Shown in pieces: positions 15,895 to 23,479 of a stretch of DNA of 33,470 nucleotides; position 1 is the stretch's first letter, and each line of letters begins with the position of its first letter. Below the pieces are notes generated by a model. The model was given only the letters and a program-made list of their open reading frames with translations. It had not been told where the DNA came from and searched no databases. This DNA comes from Planctomycetota bacterium (GTDB lineage: Bacteria > Planctomycetota > UBA1135 > GCA-002686595), in the NCBI GenBank assembly GCA_028278425.1, contig JANQEJ010000089.1, positions 1 through 33,470 of the forward strand, in the 5' to 3' direction. The translations under genes and the position numbers were made by a program.

Positions 15895-18279
15895 TCAGGC
15901 GTCGTCGCGCGGCACGAGAATCTCCTGTTCGCCCGCGCCCTCCAGGACGCGGAAGCTCGTCGTCGAAGCAAGCCCGTTCGGCTCGAAGACCTCGAGGACG
16001 AAGTCGCCGGCGGGAAGCCGGAGGGTGAAGCGCTCGAGGTCCGGCCGCGTCCACGAACGCAGGCCCATGTCCCACAGCGGCTCGTCGGCGCCGTCCGCGC
16101 GCCAGACCAGGCGCAGCGTGGAGAGTGCCTCGTCGCGATCGAGGAAGCGGAAGCGCACGGCGCGGCCGGTATCGAGCTCGAGCTCGACCCTCGCGGTCTC
16201 GCCCGACCGCACGCTCGCCCTCGCGGTGGAGAGCACGACGCGCGGATCCCACACCGCGACGGTGTAGGGCCCGGCCGCCAGCTCGTCGATCACGGCGACG
16301 CCGTCGGTGACCTCGGCCGTCCGGAGGAAGTCGCGCGACGCGGAGGTCAGGTGAACGACGAGCCCGTCCAGCGACGCGGAGTCCGGAGGCGACGCCCCGA
16401 GGAACACCTCCAGGCGTCCGACGCCCCCGGGCGCGACGAGGCCCAGGTCGAACTCCTCGCCCGGCCCGAGCTCCACGTCGCCGAGGGAAGCGTCCCCGTG
16501 GCCCTCGATTGACGCGACGACCTCGTACCTCCCAGCGGGGAGCGGATGGAGGCGAAAGCGACCGCCCTCGGAGGAGGTGCCGAGCCGCCGCGTGTATCCG
16601 TCGCGGGTGAGCTCCAGCGCGACCTCCGCTCCCCGCGGCTCCGCGGACCCGACCAGCGCCCCGGCGGGTTGGGCATAGGGAAGCTCCGCCTGCACGAAGG
16701 GCCAGAGCCCACCGCGCTCGACCTCGAGCACGGGGTGCGGCCAGCGCGTCGCGGAGTCCCAGACGCGCAGCCGGGAGGCGTCCGGCGGCGCTCCCCGAAC
16801 CGCGAAGCGGCCGTCCTCGTCCGTGAGCGAAGCGGCCTCGACCCCGGAAGGGGAGCCGACCGTCACGCGCATGCCGCGGGCGGGGTAGCCGGCGAGGTCG
16901 TACACCACGCCGCGCAGGGCGGGTGCGTCCACGGTCGCGCTTCGCCCGAGGACGAGGCGCGTGTTCCGGATCGCACCGGCGCGGAGCGAGATCGGCAGGT
17001 CCGCCTTCTCGTCGTCCAGACGCGCGTGGAGGATCCCCTCCCCCGCGGGGAGTGCGCGGAGCTCGAAGCTCCCCCGCTCGTCCGACGGGACGATCTCCTG
17101 CGCCCAGATGGGCCCGGAGAAGCCGGTGCGCGGCGGGATCACGGCGCGGCTCTCGAGCCAGACGCTGGCGGCCCACGCCGGCGTTCCGTCGGCGTGCTCG
17201 ACGACGCCGGATAGAACGGCCTCGGGGAGGAGCTCGATGACGAGCTCCTCCGCGCGGGGAGTCGCGCGAACGCAGGCGATCGCGAAGCCCTCCTTGCCTA
17301 CCCAGATGGGATGGACCAGGCCTTCCTCGAGGCCGTCGAGAAAGAAGGTCCCGTCCTCCCGGGTCCGCGTGGACCGCGGGGGGATCCGTCCCCGCAGAGT
17401 CGAGGGGCTCGTCGAGCGCAGGCCTTCCGCTTCCAGCACGTGTCCCGCGAAGAGCCGCGCACCCGGGACTCCGTTCCCCCGCCGGTCGACCACGCGGCCG
17501 TGGACGGCGCCGCCGCGGACCGCGAGCGTCAACGTGACCTCCGCGACGGTCCCGGGGGATCCCGCGACCGACTCGAGCGGGGAGCTTCGGTAGCCGGACG
17601 CACGCGCCGCCAGGACCGACCCGGGTACGACCGCGGCGAGCGCGAAACGTCCGTCCCCGTCGGTCGAGGCGACGTCGTCGCCCTCCTCGACGCGTTGGTT
17701 CCGCCCCCGCGCGAGCCAGACCGTGGCCCCGGACACCGGGGCTCCGCGCGCGTCGAGCACGCGTCCGCGCACGTCGACGCCGTCCGGAAGAGTAAGGGTG
17801 ACCGCCGTCCGAGTCCCGGCATCCACGGTCACCACTTTCGAGACGCGCTGCGCCGCGAGGACGAGCGTTCGGCCCGGACGAACGTCGTCGAAGGAACAGG
17901 TCCCCTCCGCGTCGGTACGCGCGGTGCGCAGCGTGAGCTCGTTCCCCTGACGCACGTGGACGGGAAACCCGGCGCACGGAGAGGCGTTCCGCTCGAGCAC
18001 CACGGTCACGTCGAGACCCGGACCGCCGGCTCCCGCCGCCGGGGGCACCGCGGGGCGTCGCGTCGCGTCCGGAGCGTTCCCCGCGTTCGAGAGCGGAGCG
18101 ACGGCGGCGTCCGTCTCCTCCCCGCCCCGCCCCGCGGTGGAAGCGCCGACCCGCCGCGCCGGCTCCGGCGCGGCGCCCGACGTCGAGCCCCACCAGGCCA
18201 GGCCGGCCACCACGGCGGAGACGAAGACGAGGGCCGCGGCGAGAAACGCCGGGCGGCGGGACGACGGGCGGGCTTGCAT
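15895..18279 (-). CDS. membrane-anchored protein of about eight carboxypeptidase-regulatory-like (transthyretin-fold) domains
   Basis: The ATG at 18279 follows GAGGT by about 10 nt; that site overlaps the stop of the upstream gene (8-bp gap), so translation is probably coupled. The product is 794 aa. Residues 9-30 form a single membrane anchor or signal, followed by a low-complexity Ala/Gly/Arg-rich linker. About eight beta-sandwich units of 80-100 residues follow, several with the CarboxypepD_reg/Ig-like pattern (VRGRVLDARGAPVSGATVWL, then TDGDGRFALAAVVPG; VHGRVVDRRGNGVPGA; LRGVVYDLAGYPARGM). No enzyme motif is seen. The likely role is an extracytoplasmic scaffold or binding arm. It is the last gene of the DUF1573/Cys-rich/C39-like operon. 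Confidence 0.82.
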   Translation of the reverse strand: MQARPSSRRPAFLAAALVFVSAVVAGLAWWGSTSGAAPEPARRVGASTAGRGGEETDAAVAPLSNAGNAPDATRRPAVPPAAGAGGPGLDVTVVLERNASPCAGFPVHVRQGNELTLRTARTDAEGTCSFDDVRPGRTLVLAAQRVSKVVTVDAGTRTAVTLTLPDGVDVRGRVLDARGAPVSGATVWLARGRNQRVEEGDDVASTDGDGRFALAAVVPGSVLAARASGYRSSPLESVAGSPGTVAEVTLTLAVRGGAVHGRVVDRRGNGVPGARLFAGHVLEAEGLRSTSPSTLRGRIPPRSTRTREDGTFFLDGLEEGLVHPIWVGKEGFAIACVRATPRAEELVIELLPEAVLSGVVEHADGTPAWAASVWLESRAVIPPRTGFSGPIWAQEIVPSDERGSFELRALPAGEGILHARLDDEKADLPISLRAGAIRNTRLVLGRSATVDAPALRGVVYDLAGYPARGMRVTVGSPSGVEAASLTDEDGRFAVRGAPPDASRLRVWDSATRWPHPVLEVERGGLWPFVQAELPYAQPAGALVGSAEPRGAEVALELTRDGYTRRLGTSSEGGRFRLHPLPAGRYEVVASIEGHGDASLGDVELGPGEEFDLGLVAPGGVGRLEVFLGASPPDSASLDGLVVHLTSASRDFLRTAEVTDGVAVIDELAAGPYTVAVWDPRVVLSTARASVRSGETARVELELDTGRAVRFRFLDRDEALSTLRLVWRADGADEPLWDMGLRSWTRPDLERFTLRLPAGDFVLEVFEPNGLASTTSFRVLEGAGEQEILVPRDDA

Positions 18280-18287
18280 GCGTCGGC

Positions 18288-20660
18288 CTACCTCGAGATC
18301 GTGACCGGGATCGTCTTCCGGAGGCGCTCGACGCCCTCCCCGCCACCGCCGCGGGGATAGGGAAGCGTGAACTCGACGTTGGCGACGTACAGCCCCGGAT
18401 CGAGGTCGGGGAGGTTCCCCTCGAGGCGGAACGCGTGCTCCGTCCCGGCATAGGACGGCGAGGACCCCCGTTCGATCAAGCGGAGGTGCGTGCCCTGCAA
18501 GTCCACCGTCCACTCGAGCGGGCCCACCGCGCCGTCGAGCTCGGTGACGGCGACCACGTCGAAGGGCTCGATGGCGTTTCCCGCCGGTCCGCGCCAGTGC
18601 AGAACGTCCGGCTCCGTGTACAGCGGACCCACCGTCGTGATGAGGATCGGGATCCGGAGCGCCTGGGTTCTCCCTCCGGCCTCGGCGACGACGTCGAGAT
18701 GCTCCTCGTTCCGACCGATGAGCATGCCGCTCGCGGAAACGGGAAGCCGCACCGACTCGCCCTTCCCGAGCGTCAGCTCCTTCTTCCCGCGGTAGACGAG
18801 GCACGTGCAGGAAGGCACGACCGTCGCGATGCGGACGTCGCCGGAGGTCGCGTTCCTCACGGACACGTCCAAACCGCGCGAGCCGTTGAGCTGGACGTCG
18901 AAGCGGTACTCGGGCTGAGAGCTCTCGATGAGCAAGACGTCGCCCCCTTCCACGCGCCCGCAGCCCGCCAGAAGCGCGAACGAGACGGCCAGAAGGAGTC
19001 CGGCGGCGGGTACGATCCGCCGCGCGCGCCGCAGGCCCACGCCGACCACGAGCAGGAGCGCCGCCGCGCCGCACGCGGCCGCGAGGAAACGCCCGGCGGA
19101 TCCGCCCTCGCTCCAATCGATGGGAACGACGTACACGCCGAGGGGACTCAGACCGGCCAGACCGCCGGCACCGACGATCTGCAGCTCGTTGGGAGCGGAC
19201 CAGACGCGGAACCCGCCTTCCTCGTGCTTGCGCGCGACCGCGAGGTGGCCGGCCTCCGGGTCCGTGCCCAGGAACACGAGAAAGGGCCGGTCGTCGCACC
19301 GCTCCTCGATGCTCTCCGTCCGGACCGCGCAGTACTCCAAGCCCCCCCCTTCAAGGCAATCGACGACGTCGGACACCGGGAGCCGGTCCCGCGGATACGC
19401 GTCGAGGATGCTCGCGAAGGTGACTTGCTCGCCGGCCAGCCGCCGAAGCACGGTGAGCCCCATCTGCGAGCAGTAGCGTTCCTCCATGTCGAACGGCGCC
19501 ATGGGAAGGACGAGGTGCTCCAGGAGGGCGTCGTCGGAGAGACCGGGCCAGCGGGCGCCTTCGGCGCGTATCCGTTCCCGCGAAGCGGCGAGGATGGACC
19601 GAACCTCCTCCCGCAAGACGCGGTCGACGTTCATCGAAGGGGCGCCCCACTGCGCCGCTCCGCTGAGCACGTCCACGGCGCCCTGGGCCAACCGGTCCCC
19701 GCCCACCCTCGAAGCGAGATAGGTTTCGGGAGTCGCGAAGAAACCGACGGCCCGGACGAGATCGAAGATCGCGCGGCCGTCGAGGTCGAGATCCGGGTCG
19801 AGCTCGTGCTCGATCTCGAGCGTGAGGAACCCGTCGCCTTCCAGGTCCGGATAGGCCCCGAGGTTGATCCGATAGTCGAACGCGGCGGGGATCGCTCTTC
19901 CCGCGGACGAGACCCAGGCGGTGGGAACGAACTCGTCGTGGATCCCGTACAGCTCCGTTCGGTAGGCCTGCCGCACGATCCTCGGCCCCGGGGCGAGTTG
20001 GACGTCGAGCTCGATCCACGGCACCTCCTCCGCCGCGCGGACGTTCAGGAACTCGGCGCTGAAGTCGGGGTTGCAGGGGAAGCGCAGGCGTACGGAACCC
20101 TCGCCCAGCTCCCTCGCGTGGAGCATCTCGGTGGACCTGGCGTACGCCGCCATGGCGGCGAGCGGCGTCACTCCGACGTAGCCGTGAAACTCCTGGGGCC
20201 AGACCTGGACGTCGAAAGCCTCGAATCGCGGAAACAGCTTGGAGTGGTTGTTCGGGAAGTTCACGCGCACGCCGCGACTCCCCGCCCAGTAGAAGGCGAC
20301 GAACGGCCGCTCGGTCTCCCCGCCCGCCGAGAGGGAATCGGCGAAGGCGATGGCGCTGATCTCTCCGGCCGACCAGCGGCCCCCGATCTCCTGGGTATAT
20401 CCGGCCGCCTTCCCGCTCCGCGCCAGCTCGTAGAGCGGGCGGTAGGGATGCCGGTCGGAGAGCGACGATTCCGCCTCCCCTTCCAGGCGCACGCCGACGA
20501 CGCGCTGGCGCACGGCGAGGTCCTGCTGGGAGAGCTCGAAGAGAACGTCGAGCGCGGCCTCGGCCGCAGACCGGTCCCCGCTCTGCGACCAGAGGGGCGT
20601 CCCCGACGACAGGAGGATGAGGCCGGTCGACAACGTGATGAAGATTCCGTGGTTTCGCAT
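18288..20660 (-). CDS. exported protein with C39-like papain-fold domain, two membrane segments and DUF1573-like domain
   Basis: The 790-aa product has a signal peptide (1-25) and an unrecognised region to about 385. Residues about 393-514 read like a C39 peptidase: Cys397 starting a helix (YCSQMGLTVLRRLAG), a VSDVVDCLEGGGLEYCAVR stretch, and His472 in GHLAVARKHEEGGFRVWSAP. The family's usual Asp after the His (DP motif) is Ala489 here, and the Gln six residues before Cys is not evident, so activity is doubtful. Two hydrophobic segments follow (about 523-541 and 549-567); the second ends in a perfect internal lipobox, LLAGC. From about 575 a DUF1573-like domain with SCTC (Cys618, Cys620) resembles the lipoprotein encoded at 21236. 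The architecture suggests fusion of a C39-like exported protein to a DUF1573 lipoprotein. No strong ribosome-binding site precedes 20660. Confidence 0.72.
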   Translation of the reverse strand: MRNHGIFITLSTGLILLSSGTPLWSQSGDRSAAEAALDVLFELSQQDLAVRQRVVGVRLEGEAESSLSDRHPYRPLYELARSGKAAGYTQEIGGRWSAGEISAIAFADSLSAGGETERPFVAFYWAGSRGVRVNFPNNHSKLFPRFEAFDVQVWPQEFHGYVGVTPLAAMAAYARSTEMLHARELGEGSVRLRFPCNPDFSAEFLNVRAAEEVPWIELDVQLAPGPRIVRQAYRTELYGIHDEFVPTAWVSSAGRAIPAAFDYRINLGAYPDLEGDGFLTLEIEHELDPDLDLDGRAIFDLVRAVGFFATPETYLASRVGGDRLAQGAVDVLSGAAQWGAPSMNVDRVLREEVRSILAASRERIRAEGARWPGLSDDALLEHLVLPMAPFDMEERYCSQMGLTVLRRLAGEQVTFASILDAYPRDRLPVSDVVDCLEGGGLEYCAVRTESIEERCDDRPFLVFLGTDPEAGHLAVARKHEEGGFRVWSAPNELQIVGAGGLAGLSPLGVYVVPIDWSEGGSAGRFLAAACGAAALLLVVGVGLRRARRIVPAAGLLLAVSFALLAGCGRVEGGDVLLIESSQPEYRFDVQLNGSRGLDVSVRNATSGDVRIATVVPSCTCLVYRGKKELTLGKGESVRLPVSASGMLIGRNEEHLDVVAEAGGRTQALRIPILITTVGPLYTEPDVLHWRGPAGNAIEPFDVVAVTELDGAVGPLEWTVDLQGTHLRLIERGSSPSYAGTEHAFRLEGNLPDLDPGLYVANVEFTLPYPRGGGGEGVERLRKTIPVTISR

Positions 20661-20733
20661 GACTCACCGGACGGGAGGAAGTGAAGGGAGGGCGGGGGGA
20701 CGCCGCGTGCGCGGCGGCCCCCCGCCCGGGTGC

Positions 20734-21114
20734 CTACTGGCAGTTGGAGTCGATGCAGGGTTGCGCGGTCGTCGTCGGAAGCCCGGCGCAGTTGGGCTTC
20801 GGATACCGGATGACCACTCCGCAGTCGACGAACGTGGCCAGGACCGTGCAGGTCGTCTCCGGTTCGGTCGGCCTGCACTTGTCGGTCTTGGCGTCCACGG
20901 TGCAGCGGACCTGGGCCAGGCAGTCAAGGCAGTTGTCGTAGTCCTTGATGCAGTCCAGGGTCTTGTCGGCCGGGACCGGGTCGATCTCATCCTGTCCGGC
21001 GAGGAATGCCCCCGCCTCGGCTTCGGTCAGGACGGCGAGGTCGTTCGCCTCACCGCAGACCGCGAACAGGGCCAGGAACGCCAGGCCCAAGCTCGCGAAC
21101 AAACTCCTTCTCAT
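20734..21114 (-). CDS. small secreted cysteine-rich protein with leader-like motif
   Basis: The ATG at 21114 has AAGGAGA 8 nt upstream. The 126-aa product starts with a signal peptide (about 1-23). Residues 29-40 read LTEAEAGAFLAG, like the L(S/T)xxEMxxLxGG leaders of double-glycine peptides that C39 peptidases cut, although the last pair is Ala-Gly. After it lie ten cysteines (55, 62, 65, 71, 80, 89, 98, 109, 120, 125) in about 70 residues, enough for five disulfides. No known family was recognised. It lies 73 bp upstream of the C39-like gene and 121 bp downstream of the DUF1573 lipoprotein, so it could be the substrate or cargo of this operon. A structural or antimicrobial secreted protein is possible; no function is shown by sequence alone. 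Confidence 0.72.
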   Translation of the reverse strand: MRRSLFASLGLAFLALFAVCGEANDLAVLTEAEAGAFLAGQDEIDPVPADKTLDCIKDYDNCLDCLAQVRCTVDAKTDKCRPTEPETTCTVLATFVDCGVVIRYPKPNCAGLPTTTAQPCIDSNCQ

Positions 21115-21235
21115 CTTTGGATCTCCTTCTCCACGAGGGAGTGCTGGAGGGTGCTGGGCGGAGTCGCGGCGCCGGCCGCTCGGCCGCCCTTCGGGGAAAG
21201 TTCAAACCCGCGGCCCACCTGGGCCGGGGCGTACG

Positions 21236-21967
21236 TCACGGTGTGATAAGCAGCACAATCGAGCGCTGAATGCGGGCGCCCTCTCCGCGCCGGAATGTGA
21301 TCGATGTGGTGTAGGTGCCGGGCGGACGCTGCGGCAGGCGCGCGCGGAAGGGGAAGCGCGTGACCCACCCGACCAGCGCCGTCTCCTCCGTCGTCTCCCC
21401 GAGCTCGAGCGCGATCCCGTCGTCAGCCTCCCAGAAGAGCTCGACGGACTCCCTCCGCTCCAAATGGGAGAGCACGGAGAAACCCGGGACCCACTCCCCC
21501 GCGCGCCCGGAGAGTTGCAGCGCCTTCGGCTCGGTGAAGAGGGGCGGTCCGGTGATGACGAGCACCGGCACCCGAACGAGCTCCTTCGCGCCGGACCCGT
21601 GCTCCGCGAGGAGAAGGATCTCCTCCTCCTTCATCCCCGTCTTCAGACCCTCGACGAAGAGCGGGATCCGCGCGACGTCACCCGATCCGAGCCTGACGCG
21701 CTTCGGCATGGCTCCGATGCGGATGCAAGAGCACGAGGCGCGCCAGCCGCTGACGGTCAACGCGGCCGAGGTCGGATTCCTCACGCTGACGACGGCCTCG
21801 ATCGTTTCGCGCAGGGGGACCCGCAGACAGGCGGGGCCGGGCACGCTCTCGAGGGCGATCGCGGCGCCGGCGGCATCCCCGGCCACCAACGCGACGCCCG
21901 CCTCCCCCCGACAGCCGAGCGCTCCTCCCGCCAGGAGCAGAATCGCGACCAACCTTGTGATCGTCAT
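21236..21967 (-). CDS. DUF1573-like lipoprotein
   Basis: The ATG at 21967 is chosen because it opens a textbook lipoprotein signal with lipobox GALGC (Cys19); a GTG at 22075 would add 36 residues. The product is 243 aa. Residues about 50-140 match the DUF1573 pattern: an NPTSAALTVSGWRASCSC stretch (Cys79, Cys81), then a beta-sandwich. The second half has ITGPPLFTEPKAL, closely similar to ITTVGPLYTEPDVL in the C39-like protein encoded downstream, so the two are paralogous over their C-terminal parts. The role of DUF1573 is not established. It is the first gene of the operon. No ribosome-binding site is seen; instead a perfect hairpin sits 1 nt upstream of the ATG. Confidence 0.75.
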   Translation of the reverse strand: MTITRLVAILLLAGGALGCRGEAGVALVAGDAAGAAIALESVPGPACLRVPLRETIEAVVSVRNPTSAALTVSGWRASCSCIRIGAMPKRVRLGSGDVARIPLFVEGLKTGMKEEEILLLAEHGSGAKELVRVPVLVITGPPLFTEPKALQLSGRAGEWVPGFSVLSHLERRESVELFWEADDGIALELGETTEETALVGWVTRFPFRARLPQRPPGTYTTSITFRRGEGARIQRSIVLLITP

Positions 21968-21968
21968 C

Positions 21969-21985
21969 GTGGTCGAAGCGACCAC
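21969..21985. promoter_or_regulatory. hairpin immediately before the DUF1573 start codon
   Basis: GTGGTCG (21969-21975), loop AAG, CGACCAC (21979-21985): a perfect 7-bp stem that ends 1 nt from the ATG at 21967, where a ribosome-binding site would normally sit. It may be an operator or a translational control element. Confidence 0.4.
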
Positions 21986-22038
21986 TGCGAGAACCGGTAA
22001 CCAAACAAGTCCAACCTCCAAGAGCTGACGGCCGAGCG

Positions 22039-22062
22039 TCGCCGGTGGCAATCGACCGGCGA
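22039..22062. repeat. inverted repeat, 8-bp stem
   Basis: TCGCCGGT (22039-22046) and ACCGGCGA (22055-22062) with an 8-nt loop, in the divergent intergenic region. Confidence 0.5.
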
Positions 22063-22174
22063 AGTCCTGATTCACCCCTTCACACGCACGCTTCCACGGT
22101 TCGGCCGCTCTCTTTTTCCGCGACGCTCGGTCGCCGACTCAAAACCGTGACCAGAACGTCGCTTGCGTCGATTC

Positions 22175-22196
22175 CCGTCGGGAGGACTCCCGACGG
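22175..22196. repeat. inverted repeat, 9-bp stem with 4-nt loop
   Basis: CCGTCGGGA (22175-22183), loop GGAC, TCCCGACGG (22188-22196). This is the strongest hairpin of the intergenic region. No U tract follows on either strand, so a simple terminator is unlikely. Confidence 0.55.
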
Positions 22197-22343
22197 AAGC
22201 GCGAGTCCTATCCGCGGGAACGAGGGATTCCGTCAAGGGGGAGAACCCTCAACGCATCGTCGTGCGGCGACGAGCGCCCGACGCCGCCTTCGCGAACGAT
22301 CCACCGCGACGTTCCGGAGCGCACGCCGCGGCCGTCGGCTCCC

Positions 22344-22376
22344 GCGGGAAATCCCGCAGCTCGCTCTTGGCGAGCT
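22344..22376. repeat. two abutting hairpins
   Basis: GCGGG and CCCGC (within 22344-22357, 4-nt loop) are followed without a gap by AGCTCGC and GCGAGCT (22358-22376, 5-nt loop). On the plus strand TCTC and a C run follow. Confidence 0.45.
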
Positions 22377-22473
22377 TCTCCCCCCAAGCCGCGGAACGCT
22401 TGGCTAAGATGACGGGCTCCCTGGTTAGACCGTTTATCCCTCAAACCACGTTTCACTTTTCTTGGAGGAACGA

Positions 22474-23334
22474 ATGCTCCGCCAACCCGCCGCGGTTGCG
22501 CTCTCCGCGACCGCCGTTCTCTTCGCGTTTTCCGCCACGGCTTCGGCTCAGAACTTCAAGTATCCGACCAACTGCAAGATCACGGCATCGGGCGAGATCA
22601 ACACCAACGCCTTCATCGGCGCGACCGCTTTCGTCGCGTTCGACTCCGACACGACGAGCCTGAACGCGAGCTTCCCGATCACGTCGTCGTCGTCGATCTA
22701 CAACTTCTTCCTGGCCGACAGCTTCGCGGAGCTCTTCCAGACCTTCAGCGACCTGGGGTGCATCACCACGGCCGCCTCGTCGGTCGCGGGTCAGACGAGC
22801 CACGAGATCGTGGCGGACACGTCCCAGATCCGGCTCCAGATCAACACCGTGTCGGTGCACTCGGCGTCGATCACGCGTCAGTTGCCGGCCGTCGGGCCCG
22901 GAGGTCCGGTGACGGCTTCCAACCAGTACCAGATCCCCCAGCTCAACAACCTGACGCTGACGCTTCCGTTCAACGTCTCGACGCCGACCATCACCCCCGC
23001 GACGATCAAGGTCGCCTTCGACCTCTTCCGGCAGGACTCGACGATCACGACCGGATCGATGGTCGGAGCCTGGGAGATCTTCGCCGACGCCAACGGCAAC
23101 TGCGTCCTCGATCCGTTCGAGATCCAGCTCGGCGGCGCCGCCGGCATCGTGTTCCCGAACGGCACGTTCGTCGCCCCGTCGACGAGCTTCGCCGCCCCGG
23201 CGGGCTCCTACATCCTGAGAACGCAGTACTTCAACAACATCGACCTGTTCCAGTTCTCGCCCGACTGCACGACCTCGGTCAGCGCGGGCGGGTTCATGGT
23301 CGACGGCTTCAACCTGCGCATCAAGGTCGGCTGA
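22474..23334 (+). CDS. secreted protein of unknown function
   Basis: The ATG at 22474 lies 6 nt after GGAGG (22463-22467). The 286-aa product has a clear signal peptide (1-26, ending ASAQ). The mature part is rich in Ser, Thr, Asn and Phe, has low charge, and alternates short hydrophobic strands, as in an all-beta secreted or surface protein. It has a few scattered cysteines and one Asp-rich loop (DANGNCVLDPFE) that could bind calcium. No known domain was recognised. It stands alone: divergent from the DUF1573 operon and closed by a strong hairpin at 23347. Confidence 0.75.
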   Translation: MLRQPAAVALSATAVLFAFSATASAQNFKYPTNCKITASGEINTNAFIGATAFVAFDSDTTSLNASFPITSSSSIYNFFLADSFAELFQTFSDLGCITTAASSVAGQTSHEIVADTSQIRLQINTVSVHSASITRQLPAVGPGGPVTASNQYQIPQLNNLTLTLPFNVSTPTITPATIKVAFDLFRQDSTITTGSMVGAWEIFADANGNCVLDPFEIQLGGAAGIVFPNGTFVAPSTSFAAPAGSYILRTQYFNNIDLFQFSPDCTTSVSAGGFMVDGFNLRIKVG

Positions 23335-23346
23335 CCCCCGCGGCCG

Positions 23347-23377
23347 GGTCCATCCGCTCCGCCCGGGCGGATGGACC
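23347..23377 (+). terminator. strong hairpin after the secreted-protein gene
   Basis: GGTCCATCCGC (23347-23357) and GCGGATGGACC (23367-23377) form a perfect 11-bp stem with a 9-nt loop, beginning 12 nt after the stop codon. GTCCTTCCCT follows, a modest pyrimidine tail. Position and stem fit an intrinsic terminator that separates this gene from the two-component operon. Confidence 0.65.
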
Positions 23378-23435
23378 GTCCTTCCCTCGCGGGCGCCCAG
23401 CGGCCCCCTCGAATCGGAGCCGCCGCTTCGGCTGC

Positions 23436-23441
23436 TATGAT
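23436..23441 (+). promoter_or_regulatory. possible -10 box of the two-component operon
   Basis: TATGAT lies between the terminator at 23347 and the histidine kinase start, 38 nt before the ATG. No good -35 hexamer is seen 17 bp upstream. The surrounding GCTATGATG resembles GCTAAGATG upstream of the gene at 22474. Confidence 0.3.
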
Positions 23442-23479
23442 GGAAGCCCGTTTCGCGCCTCCAAGACGAGGGAAGAACC

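Larger units (their letters stand above)
21968..22473. promoter_or_regulatory. 506-bp divergent intergenic region rich in perfect hairpins
   Basis: No convincing gene is seen. Promoters for the minus-strand DUF1573 operon and the plus-strand gene at 22474 should lie here. At least four perfect inverted repeats of 7-9 bp with 3-8 nt loops occur, at 21969-21985, 22039-22062, 22175-22196 and 22358-22376, plus a shorter one at 22344-22357. TAAGAT at 22405-22410 could be a -10 box for the gene at 22474, but no -35 match is evident. The region may hold a structured leader, a small RNA or operators; none can be named. Confidence 0.45.

Noticed and set aside
15782..18451. 889-codon minus-strand frame
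   Set aside because: Arg/Gly/Pro-rich shadow in another frame of the carboxypeptidase-regulatory-like gene.
18435..20684. 749-codon plus-strand frame
   Set aside because: Antisense shadow of the C39-like/DUF1573 gene, with no recognisable domain.
22045..22663. Short plus-strand frames in the divergent intergenic region
   Set aside because: Arg/Pro-rich translations without ribosome-binding sites or signal peptides; one overlaps the well-supported gene at 22474.
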